From Mycolicibacterium sp. 018/SC-01/001 (GTDB taxonomy: Bacteria; Actinomycetota; Actinomycetes; Mycobacteriales; Mycobacteriaceae), in the NCBI RefSeq assembly GCF_007096635.1, contig NZ_VKAA01000010.1:1-64000 (forward strand): DNA of 64,000 bases, written 5' to 3'. Under the pieces are notes generated by a model, which was not told the origin of the DNA, searched no databases, and was given only the letters and a program-made list of their open reading frames with translations. Shown piece by piece: positions 18,255 to 25,220 of the stretch (position 1 is its first letter; every line of letters starts with the position of its first letter). The position numbers and the translations under genes are program-made.

Positions 18255-18902
18255 TCAGTTCATGTTCCAGGGATCGCCGTAGGTGGTGACGCTGTCACCG
18301 TCCTTGGAGATCAGCCGCGCGTAGGGGCGCAGCAGCACACCGCCGGCGGCACCGGTCACCGTGCCGTGCGCGTTCGAGACCGCGACCGCACCGTGGTCAC
18401 CGGAGACATCCACCGAGAACGTGGCCACCTCCTGGATGCCCGGACCGTTGCCCAGGTCAGCAGAGATCGAGACACCGGGCAGCAGCGGCGGCGTCGAGAT
18501 CGGCGGGAACAGATCGATCGGGCCCTTCGCCGTGCCGATGACGTCCTGCTGATCGAGCGCGATGTTGGGGGTGGTGTAGCTGAAGTTGATACCCACACCC
18601 AGCGACCAGGGGAAGCCGATCTGATAGCCCAGCTCCAGAGTGCCCTGGAAATCCTTGGCACCGTCACCGACGACCGTGTACACGGCCTTGCCCGAGTGGA
18701 ACCACTCCCGGGTCAGCCGGTTGCGATCCAGCGGGAACACACCGTTGAGGAACACATCCCATTGCTGGATGGTCAAGGTGCGCCCCTTACCGTCCACGAG
18801 ACTCAGTTCGTTGTCGAGACCTGCGTGCGATGTGCCACTGTTCACGAGCAGTGCCGCGGCACTCATGCTCAGCGCGACCAGCACCCGGATGACTGTCTTC
18901 AT
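18255..18902 (-). CDS. MspA-family porin, second copy
   Basis: Porin subunit of 215 residues with a 27-residue signal peptide (cleavage SHA-GLDN), nearly identical along its length to its two neighbours. Constriction residues are D90-Q91-Q92-D93, against D90-D91-G92-D93 in MspA. It differs from both neighbours near the C terminus (YGDPWNMN, not YGEPWNMN) and after the constriction (GTAKGPIDLFPP), where the third copy has GTDNGAIDLFPP. It has its own upstream region and downstream hairpin, so it should form an independent transcription unit. The gagctgaggagagc sequence before the ATG is an excellent ribosome site. Confidence 0.94.
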   Translation of the reverse strand: MKTVIRVLVALSMSAAALLVNSGTSHAGLDNELSLVDGKGRTLTIQQWDVFLNGVFPLDRNRLTREWFHSGKAVYTVVGDGAKDFQGTLELGYQIGFPWSLGVGINFSYTTPNIALDQQDVIGTAKGPIDLFPPISTPPLLPGVSISADLGNGPGIQEVATFSVDVSGDHGAVAVSNAHGTVTGAAGGVLLRPYARLISKDGDSVTTYGDPWNMN

Positions 18903-19030
18903 GCTCTCCTCAGCTCGTAGACGGTGATCTCATCGATTTCTCATCGTCGAGGACACGAAACTAACCAGCGGTGCGCCGGATCGCTTGCCCGCCAAGCTGT
19001 TTAGTAACCAGTTGCCAAGCTGGTCACAGG
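18903..19030 (-). promoter_or_regulatory. porin upstream region with ACCAG-N8-CTGGT inverted repeat
   Basis: Paralogous to 18019-18148. The distal conserved block, read towards the gene, is TGACCAGCTTGGCAACTGGT, a perfect 5+8+5 inverted repeat (ACCAG...CTGGT). The preceding CTGTGA resembles half of a CRP or PhoP site. It probably holds the promoter of the second porin copy. Confidence 0.6.
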
Positions 19031-19079
19031 TGGGGGTCGCATGCTGTGGACATACAGAAAGAGAGCACACAACGACAAG

Positions 19080-19109
19080 AGCGGCCCCTGACCGTGGTCA
19101 GGAGCCGCT
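19080..19109 (-). terminator. hairpin downstream of first porin copy
   Basis: AGCGGCCCCTGA (19080-19091) pairs with TCAGGAGCCGCT (19098-19109) with one mismatch and a six-base loop, 23 bases after the stop. It resembles the hairpin after the second copy in sequence, supporting duplication of gene plus terminator. Confidence 0.7.
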
Positions 19110-19131
19110 CCCGGAGTCGAAAACTGTTACG

Positions 19132-19779
19132 TCAGTTCATGTTCCAGGGCTCGCCGTAGGTGGTGACGCTGTCACCGGCCGACGAGATGAGCCGTGCGTA
19201 CGGACGCAGCAGCACACCACCGGCTGCGCCGGTCACCGTGCCGTGCGCGTTCGACACTGCCACAGCGCCGTTGGCGCCGGACACGTCGACGGTGAACGTC
19301 GCGACTTCCTGGATGCCGGGGCCGTTACCCAGGTCCGCCGAGATCGACACACCGGGGAACAGCGGCGGCGTCGAGATCGCCGGGAACAGGTCGATGGCGC
19401 CGACCTCGGTGCCGATGACGTCCTGACCGTCCAGGGCGATGTTGGGGGTGGTGTAGCTGAAGTTGATGCCCACGCCCAGCGACCACGGGAAGCCGATCTG
19501 GTAGCCCAGTTCCAGCGTGCCCTCGAAGTCGTCGGCGCCTTCACCGGCGACGCTGTAGACGGCCTTACCCGAGTGGAACCACTCGCGGGTCAGCCGGTTG
19601 CGGTCGAGAGGGAACACGCCGTTGAGGAACGTGTCCCACTGCTGGATCGTCAACGTACGACCCTTGCCGTCCACGAGGCTCAGCTCGTTGTCCAGCCCTG
19701 CGTGAGAGGTGCCAGTGCTCACGAACAACGCCGCGATGGCCGCGACCATCGCGATCAGCACCCGACTGATTGCCTTCAT
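19132..19779 (-). CDS. MspA-family porin, first copy
   Basis: Porin subunit of 215 residues, signal peptide of 27 (cleavage SHA-GLDN), mature chain 188. Constriction residues are D90-G91-Q92-D93. The region after the constriction (GTEVGAIDLFPA) and strands with FTVDVSGANGAVAV set it apart from the other two copies, which are closer to each other. Its upstream region is not homologous to theirs, so it probably represents the older gene; M. smegmatis carries a porin gene (mspC) close to mprA, so this is likely the ancestral locus. The gagggagaac... context (aagggagaacATG on the coding strand) gives a good ribosome site. Confidence 0.94.
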   Translation of the reverse strand: MKAISRVLIAMVAAIAALFVSTGTSHAGLDNELSLVDGKGRTLTIQQWDTFLNGVFPLDRNRLTREWFHSGKAVYSVAGEGADDFEGTLELGYQIGFPWSLGVGINFSYTTPNIALDGQDVIGTEVGAIDLFPAISTPPLFPGVSISADLGNGPGIQEVATFTVDVSGANGAVAVSNAHGTVTGAAGGVLLRPYARLISSAGDSVTTYGEPWNMN

Positions 19780-20171
19780 GTTCTCCCTTACTCAGTGGAA
19801 CGGCTCCCCGTGTCGGGGCACCGATTGTCCGTGCCTGGCCCTACTGCTACACCACACACCTCGCAAGAACTTCATGTGAGTGGAATTAGAAACCCCACAT
19901 TTTGTTCTTACGAATCACTCATCGTTTTGACGAGAGGAACATAACGAGGAGGCATCCGACCGGCAACGCGTACGTCTGTGTGGTGTCGTAGGACGCACAG
20001 CGCGGCCGACGTTTGCTGACGACTCCCCCGGAGTCGGCGCCCCCTCCTCGCGACGACGGGGATGGGCAGAAGAACACCGTCGCTGATCTTGACCCCGCAC
20101 CAACGTCTTCGTCGCAGGGCCAGCTGGCGTTACACCACGTTCCTGTACTGGAGCTGAAAAGAACCTACTGG
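19780..20171 (-). promoter_or_regulatory. 392-base upstream region of first porin copy
   Basis: I see no gene here: short readings on both strands lack start signals and family features. It is more A+T-rich than its surroundings around 19850-19950. MspA of M. smegmatis is known for a long distance between promoter and gene, so a long leader or distal promoter for the first porin copy is the likeliest content. Confidence 0.4.
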
Positions 20172-20339
20172 TCAACCGTGATCGTCATGATGGGGCGGAA
20201 TGTTGTCGAGCAACCAGCGATCCCTGTCGCCGTCGTCTCCGCCACGGTCTGGATCACGTTCGCCGATGGGCATCTCGGGCAACGTCTCACCGAACACCTT
20301 GTTAACTGCATCGCGCGATGGGCGCGGCCGGTCGGCCAT
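20172..20339 (-). CDS. 55-residue conserved-type small protein
   Basis: A small soluble protein with an ideal ribosome site (AGGAGG, six bases before the ATG at 20339). The sequence starts MADRPRPSRDAVNKVFGETL, continues with a D/G/R-rich middle and ends RWLLDNIPPHHDDHG. The ending W-L-x-D-N-x-P-P-H-H is one I associate with small mycobacterial hypothetical proteins; the histidines might bind metal. A perfect CRP-type palindrome lies 14-29 bases upstream of the start. It is transcribed away from moaB2 in the same direction, 160 bases after it. No function is known to me. Confidence 0.68.
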   Translation of the reverse strand: MADRPRPSRDAVNKVFGETLPEMPIGERDPDRGGDDGDRDRWLLDNIPPHHDDHG

Positions 20340-20352
20340 CAGATGCCTCCTG

Positions 20353-20368
20353 TGTGACGAAGATCACA
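20353..20368. promoter_or_regulatory. perfect CRP-type palindrome
   Basis: TGTGACGAAGATCACA matches TGTGA-N6-TCACA at all ten fixed bases. It sits immediately upstream of the ribosome site of the 55-residue gene, so a bound cAMP-receptor protein would overlap the promoter or early transcript. Confidence 0.75.
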
Positions 20369-20499
20369 TTCAGTGCAGGCCCGCTGTTCACCGACCGTTA
20401 ACACAGCAACTCGCGGGTTGCCCTCACAGACGACAACGCGGGCCGGGGAAAGTGCTCCTCCGACCCGCGTGCGGACTAGCTGCTGCCAGCCCACGGCGG

Positions 20500-21078
20500 T
20501 TAGATCTCCAAACTGGATAGCTGCGCGATGATGTGCGAGGCCAGCGGCCCCAGGGTTGCCATGCCGTCACGAACCGCGGCCCTGGAGCCGGCCAGGTTCA
20601 CCACCAGGGTGCTGCCAGACACGCCGGCGAGGCCGCGTGAGAGCCCGGCGTCGGCGGTTCCCGCCGCCAGGCCCGACGCGCGCAACGCCTCGGCGATGCC
20701 GAGGAGCTCCCGGTCGAGCAGATCGCGGGTTGCCTCCGGGGTGACGTCGCGCGGTGTGACACCGGTGCCGCCGACCGAAACGACGAGATCCACACCGCCG
20801 ATGACGGCAGTGTTCAGGGCATTGCGGATCTCGACCTCGTCAGAGGACACGACGATGACTCCGTCGACGACGAAGCCCGCCTCGCCGAGCAGTTCGGTGA
20901 CCAGAGGCCCGCTGTGGTCCTCTTCATCGCCGTGCGCTGTGCGGTCGTCGACGACGACGACGAGAGCCCGGCCGACCAACGTGTGGGGCTGTTCCATGGG
21001 CACAACCGTATATGTCGGCACAGACAGCGGCGCAGCCACTCGAAGCGTCCGACGCGGCGGATCCTGGATCACCCTCAC
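20500..21078 (-). CDS. moaB2: molybdenum cofactor biosynthesis protein MoaB-like
   Basis: Member of the MoaB/Mog family that adenylates molybdopterin before metal insertion, about 165-192 residues. The MPT-binding core is clear: DDRTAHGDEEDHSGPLV, VSVGGTGVTPRDVTPEA and GSTLVVNLAGSRAAV. The GTG at 21078 overlaps the pepD stop (GTGA) and has gggaagg upstream; an ATG at 20997 (MEQPHTL) begins where family similarity begins and lacks a ribosome site. I give the coupled start but either is possible. As in M. tuberculosis it is the last gene of the mprA-mprB-pepD-moaB2 unit. Confidence 0.88.
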   Translation of the reverse strand: MRVIQDPPRRTLRVAAPLSVPTYTVVPMEQPHTLVGRALVVVVDDRTAHGDEEDHSGPLVTELLGEAGFVVDGVIVVSSDEVEIRNALNTAVIGGVDLVVSVGGTGVTPRDVTPEATRDLLDRELLGIAEALRASGLAAGTADAGLSRGLAGVSGSTLVVNLAGSRAAVRDGMATLGPLASHIIAQLSSLEI

Positions 21079-22418
21079 TGTGCCGCCTTCCCGAGGGTCA
21101 CGTCGACGGTCTGCGGCTTGCCGGCGGGATCCAGATAGGTCAGCGTCACCTTGTCGCCGGGGGCCTTGGATCGCACCGCGGCCACCAGAGCGTCGGCACT
21201 GTCGATCACCCGGTCGTCGAGCTTGGTCACGGTCACACCGGCGGGCAGCCCGGCCGAGGCCGCCGCCCCGTTCGGCGTGACTTCGACGATCTTCGCGCCG
21301 TCACCACCGGCGTTGTTGCCGACCTGGACTCCCAGTGAGGCGCGCGTCGCGCTGCCCGTCTGGATCAGTTCGTCGGCGATCCGCTTGGCCTGGTCGACCG
21401 GGATCGCGAAGCCCAGACCGATCGAGCCACCCTGCGATGCACCGGAATCAGCACCCATGGTGGCGATCGCCGAATTGATGCCGACCAGTTCACCGTTCAT
21501 GTTGACCAACGCACCGCCGGAGTTGCCCGGATTGATGGCCGCGTCGGTCTGGATGGCGTCGAGCACCGTGTTCTGGTTCTGCGCATCACCGCCTGCGGCG
21601 ACCGGGCGGTTCAGCGCGCTGATGATGCCCGTCGTCACGGTGCCTTCCAGTCCCAGCGGTGATCCGATCGCGACGACGTCCTGGCCCACCCGAAGATTCG
21701 CCGACGATCCGATGGCGATCGGCGTCAGATTGGAGACGCCTTTGGCGCGCACCACCGCGATGTCGCTACCGGGGTCGGTGCCCACGATGTCGAAGGGCAC
21801 GGTGCGGCCGTCGGAGAACGTCACCTTGGTCTGCGACCGGCTCCCCGGGGCGGCCGCCGCAGCGACCACGTGATTGTTGGTCAGGATCAGACCGTCGGTG
21901 GACAGGATGACACCGGAGCCTTCCTCGGACTGCTGGCCCTCGTTCACCTCGAGCTTGACGACGCTGGGCACCACCTTGGCTGCGACCTGCTCCACGGAAC
22001 CGTTCGGCACGCTGGCGGCGGGCTGACTGGGCGCCGCCCCCGATGCGGTGAAGACCCCGGAGGTGTGGGCGGGGTGCACCAGCGTGGCCACACCGCCGCC
22101 GATTCCCGCCGAGACGATGGCGATGGCCACCGCACCGGCCGCGAGACCCGTTGCACGCGAACGCTTCTTGGGTGCAGGTGCGGCCGGGGGGAATCCTGGC
22201 CGCTGGTACGGGTTGGGCATCGGCGCGCCCGGGTAGGGGTCGTACGGAGAGCGGTAGGCCTGCCGCTGCTGCTCGGTCGCGTACCGCCAGTCCCAACCCC
22301 CGTGCTGCTCATGGGAGCCGGACCGCTGCGGGCCGACGTGACCGTGCGGCGCCTGGCCAGCCATGCCGGGCTCCTGACCTTGATGCGGTCCCGGTGAGTA
22401 CCTCGGGTGGTTGGTCAT
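21075..22418 (-). CDS. pepD: HtrA-like serine protease PepD
   Basis: Membrane-anchored protease/chaperone of the cell envelope, 447 residues: cytoplasmic Pro/Gly/Gln-rich N-terminal part (about 1-85), one transmembrane helix (about 88-110), trypsin-like domain, and C-terminal PDZ domain. The catalytic triad is visible as His in TNNHVV, Asp in DPGSDIAVV and Ser in NPGNSGGAL. It helps with envelope stress and feeds back on MprB. The 159-base gap in front of it contains an MprA-box-like direct repeat, so it may be transcribed both from mprA and from its own promoter. Confidence 0.95.
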   Translation of the reverse strand: MTNHPRYSPGPHQGQEPGMAGQAPHGHVGPQRSGSHEQHGGWDWRYATEQQRQAYRSPYDPYPGAPMPNPYQRPGFPPAAPAPKKRSRATGLAAGAVAIAIVSAGIGGGVATLVHPAHTSGVFTASGAAPSQPAASVPNGSVEQVAAKVVPSVVKLEVNEGQQSEEGSGVILSTDGLILTNNHVVAAAAAPGSRSQTKVTFSDGRTVPFDIVGTDPGSDIAVVRAKGVSNLTPIAIGSSANLRVGQDVVAIGSPLGLEGTVTTGIISALNRPVAAGGDAQNQNTVLDAIQTDAAINPGNSGGALVNMNGELVGINSAIATMGADSGASQGGSIGLGFAIPVDQAKRIADELIQTGSATRASLGVQVGNNAGGDGAKIVEVTPNGAAASAGLPAGVTVTKLDDRVIDSADALVAAVRSKAPGDKVTLTYLDPAGKPQTVDVTLGKAAQ

Positions 22419-22494
22419 GTCGCTGCGGTGTCTTCCTCGAGTAGGGGTGTCATGTCACCAACGAACTACGTGGCCCTCAGAGTGCCCACCGGTG

Positions 22495-22511
22495 CTGAGA
22501 GTGCCCTGAGA
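22495..22511 (-). promoter_or_regulatory. MprA-box-like direct repeat before pepD
   Basis: On the coding strand the two hexamers TCTCAG are separated by five bases (GGCAC), 11 bases from start to start. The same arrangement occurs before mprA. It lies 77-93 bases upstream of the pepD start. Confidence 0.7.
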
Positions 22512-22577
22512 TTACGATCGGTACACGCCCAGATTCTGCCCCGGCCATGTGATCATCGTCGCTGGCGACACCCGCTA

Positions 22578-24047
22578 CTACGCCGATGACGGAGCGCGTG
22601 TCGCCGTGGTTTCCGTCGTCGTCTGCAGCGGAACCGGCGGACGCCCCGGCAGCACCATGTGCACCGATGCCCCGGGCGGGTCGCCACCGGCGACCGTGTC
22701 GGTGATCAGCAGGGTTCCGCCGTGTTTGGCCACCACCTGCTTGACGATCGCGAGGCCGAGTCCTGATCCCGGCATCGCCCTCGCCGCAGTCGACCGGTAG
22801 AACCGCTCGAACACCAGATCCCGTTCGCCGGCCGGGATTCCCGGTCCGTGGTCGGACACCACCAGAGCCGCGTGATTCGCGTCGACCTGTCTCAACCGGA
22901 CGTCGACCCGGCCACCGGGGGGACTCCACTTGGCCGCGTTGTCGAGCAGGTTGAGCACCGCTCGACCCAGCCCGGCCGCATCGCCGTACACCTGCCACGG
23001 CGTCACGGCGACGTCGAACTCGATGTCGTTGCGGCGACGCCGAACTCGCTCCAGTGAGCGATCGATGACGTCGGCGATGTCGACGATCTCGTGCACCACG
23101 CGTCCGGCATCCTCGCGGGTGAGATCCACCAGATCGCCCACCAACGTCGACAATTCCTCGATCTGCCCCATCACATCGGCCTGCAGATCGGCCATCTCCC
23201 CCTCGGGGATGCGGGGAGCACCCGGCTGCATCGAGGCCATCAACAGTTCGACGTTGGTGCGCAGCGAGGTCAACGGCGTGCGCAGCTCGTGGCCGGCGTC
23301 GGTGACCAATCTGGCTTGTCGATCGCGCGATTCGGCGAGCGCGCGCAACATCATGTTGAACGCCTCGGTGAGCCTGGCCAACTCGTCGTGACCGACGACG
23401 GGGATGGGCCGCAGGTCGTCGGTGCGGGCCACGCGTTCGGCGGCCTGGGTGAGGCGGGCCACCGGCCGCAAGCCGGCGCTGGCCACCATGCCACCGGCGA
23501 TGGCCGCGATCGCCACACCGATGCCCCCGACGGAAAGGAGCACGGTGCCAAGGTTTTTCAGAGCCTGCCCCGTCGGAGCCAGGCTCTTCCACAACAACAG
23601 CGTGGTGCCGTTGGAGAAGTGTCGCGCCAGCACCCGGTTGTGACTCACGGTGCGCAGCGAACTGATCTGCTTGCCCGCGATCACGTCTTTCTCGACATCG
23701 CCGAGCGCGGGAATCTGCCCGTCCTGATTGGCCGCGTAGATCGCGCGCCCGGGGATCACGAACATCGCCTTGATGTCGGAGTACGCCGTGCCCTCGATGA
23801 TCTTGCCGGGATCGAGTGCCAGCGATCCACTCTCCTCCAGCATGTCCGCCCGCGACGTCAGCTGATTGTCGATGTCCTGATACAGCGTCTGCGCCATCAC
23901 CGCATAGACCGCCACCGCCATCAGCACGACGGCCATCAAGACCATCGACATCGCCAGCAGCATGACCCGCCATCGCAGCGACACCGAACTGCCGGCCGGC
24001 GGCTGATGAGGCTGCCCCGGCCAGGCGACGTCGGGATGCGAGTGCAT
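22578..24047 (-). CDS. mprB: sensor histidine kinase MprB
   Basis: Envelope-stress sensor kinase of 489 residues. It has two transmembrane helices (about 28-51 and 166-190) around an extracytoplasmic domain, a HAMP region, the dimerisation/phosphoacceptor motif with His253 in DAGHELRTPLTS, and the ATPase N, G1 (SDHGPGIP) and G2 (GSGLGLAIV) boxes. It phosphorylates MprA in response to detergent and other surface stress. The ATG shares one base with the mprA stop (TGATG), so translation is coupled. Confidence 0.96.
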   Translation of the reverse strand: MHSHPDVAWPGQPHQPPAGSSVSLRWRVMLLAMSMVLMAVVLMAVAVYAVMAQTLYQDIDNQLTSRADMLEESGSLALDPGKIIEGTAYSDIKAMFVIPGRAIYAANQDGQIPALGDVEKDVIAGKQISSLRTVSHNRVLARHFSNGTTLLLWKSLAPTGQALKNLGTVLLSVGGIGVAIAAIAGGMVASAGLRPVARLTQAAERVARTDDLRPIPVVGHDELARLTEAFNMMLRALAESRDRQARLVTDAGHELRTPLTSLRTNVELLMASMQPGAPRIPEGEMADLQADVMGQIEELSTLVGDLVDLTREDAGRVVHEIVDIADVIDRSLERVRRRRNDIEFDVAVTPWQVYGDAAGLGRAVLNLLDNAAKWSPPGGRVDVRLRQVDANHAALVVSDHGPGIPAGERDLVFERFYRSTAARAMPGSGLGLAIVKQVVAKHGGTLLITDTVAGGDPPGASVHMVLPGRPPVPLQTTTETTATRAPSSA

Positions 24048-24739
24048 CAGGGCGGGGTCTCCCGGAGCACGTAGCCGACGCCGCGCACGGTGTGGATGAG
24101 CCGCGGCTCACCCTCGGCCTCGGTCTTGCGACGCAGGTATCCGACGTACACCTCGAGGGCATTGCCCGACGTCGGGAAGTCGAAGCCCCACACTTCCTCG
24201 AGGATGCGGCTACGCGTCAGCACCCGCCGCGGATTCGCGATCAGCATCTCGAGCAACGCGAACTCGGTCCGCGTGAGACTGATCGGCCGCTCACCGCGGG
24301 TGACCTCGCGGGTCACGGGGTCGAGCGAGAGGTCGGCGAACGTCAGCGCGGCGGATTCGCTCGAATCGTCGAGAGTGGTGCGTCTCAGCAGCGCCCGCAT
24401 GCGCGCCAGCAGCTCTTCGAGCGCGAACGGCTTCGGCAGGTAGTCGTCGGCACCGGCGTCGAGACCGGCCACCCGCTCGGACACCGAGTCCCGGGCCGTC
24501 AGCACCAGGATCGGCAGGTCGTCACCGGTGCTGCGGAGTTGCCGGCAGACCTCGAGCCCGTCGAGACGCGGCATCATCACGTCCAGGACGACGGCGTCCG
24601 GGCGATCGCTGGCGATCAGATCCAGCGCTTCGCGGCCGTCCTGTGCGAGCTCGACGGAGTAGCCGTTGAAAGACAGGGAGCGGCGCAGCGATTCGCGGAC
24701 CGCACGGTCATCATCGACGACGAGTATGCGCACCGCCAC
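24047..24739 (-). CDS. mprA: response regulator MprA
   Basis: OmpR/PhoB-type transcription factor of 230 residues: receiver domain with acidic pocket DD and phospho-acceptor Asp53 (in [11 protein letters not shown]), and winged-helix DNA-binding domain ending [15 protein letters not shown] and VRGVGYVL. In M. tuberculosis it controls its own operon, pepD and stress sigma factor genes. Here paired TCTCAG repeats lie 17-33 bases before its start and again before pepD. It is preceded on the same strand by rpmF. Confidence 0.97.
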   Translation of the reverse strand: MAVRILVVDDDRAVRESLRRSLSFNGYSVELAQDGREALDLIASDRPDAVVLDVMMPRLDGLEVCRQLRSTGDDLPILVLTARDSVSERVAGLDAGADDYLPKPFALEELLARMRALLRRTTLDDSSESAALTFADLSLDPVTREVTRGERPISLTRTEFALLEMLIANPRRVLTRSRILEEVWGFDFPTSGNALEVYVGYLRRKTEAEGEPRLIHTVRGVGYVLRETPP

Positions 24740-24755
24740 AGTCTCGACCCCGTGT

Positions 24756-24772
24756 CTGAGAGAGTGCTGAGA
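24756..24772 (-). promoter_or_regulatory. MprA-box-like direct repeat before mprA
   Basis: TCTCAG-CACTC-TCTCAG on the coding strand, 11 bases start to start, identical in spacing to the repeat before pepD. Its position 17-33 bases before the start codon fits autoregulation, which is known for this system. Confidence 0.75.
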
Positions 24773-24827
24773 GCCGCGCCGGTGGAACCTGAATGTTTCC
24801 GGTACGCGGCGTCGTGCTCAGCGGTGG

Positions 24828-25001
24828 TTAGCGGCGGTCCAGATCGACGAGACCCAGGCGCGCGGCCTTGAGCAGCCGACGCGGCACCTTGCGCTGCTGA
24901 CCTGCCACGGTCACGCCCACGAGTCCGGTAGCCGTGGCCTTCCACTGCGCGCGCCGGCTACGGGTGTTCGCACGCGACATCCTGCGCTTCGGCACAGCCA
25001 T
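24828..25001 (-). CDS. rpmF: 50S ribosomal protein L32
   Basis: Ribosomal large-subunit protein of 57 residues. It starts [20 protein letters not shown] and ends [16 protein letters not shown] followed by two arginines, as in mycobacterial L32 (Rv0979A position). It has no cysteines, so it is the zinc-independent form usual for this gene. The ATG at 25001 follows agatggagctcgatc with gatggag as ribosome site. It lies upstream of mprA on the same strand. Confidence 0.97.
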   Translation of the reverse strand: MAVPKRRMSRANTRSRRAQWKATATGLVGVTVAGQQRKVPRRLLKAARLGLVDLDRR

Positions 25002-25152
25002 GATCGAGCTCCATCTGTTTCGGGGTGTTCTCTGCCTGCGAGCCTGGGCTAACCCGACGCGGGCAATCGGTCACCCAGGATAGCCGGTGAGCTGCACGGG
25101 CTCCAAACTCCGCGGATCGCGTGCTCGTGGAAACCCGGCCGGGTCTTGACGT

Positions 25153-25185
25153 GCTACCGGCGGTAGCCGTTAACCTACCGGTTGG
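25153..25185. promoter_or_regulatory. pair of palindromes, candidate operators of the acyl-CoA operon
   Basis: GCTACCG-G-CGGTAGC (25153-25167) is a perfect palindrome, and CCTACCGGTTGG (25174-25185) is a second, with 10 of 12 bases symmetric. Both share the half-site CTACCG, 21 bases apart, i.e. two helical turns, and they lie 36-68 bases before the first gene. A TetR-type repressor would fit; none is encoded nearby. Confidence 0.6.
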
Positions 25186-25220
25186 TTGGGCGGCTTGCCC
25201 ACGGAGCGACGGGAGACTGT

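Noticed and set aside
19915..20175. 86-codon minus-strand frame upstream of the first porin copy
   Set aside because: Ser/Arg-rich with no start signal; it overlaps the end of the 55-residue gene and looks non-coding.
20013..20357. 114-codon plus-strand frame in the moaB2-porin gap
   Set aside because: No ribosome site and low-quality composition; the opposite strand carries the better supported 55-residue gene with an AGGAGG site.
22477..24162. 561-codon minus-strand frame overlapping mprB
   Set aside because: Frame-shifted shadow of the histidine kinase gene; the kinase boxes are in the neighbouring frame.
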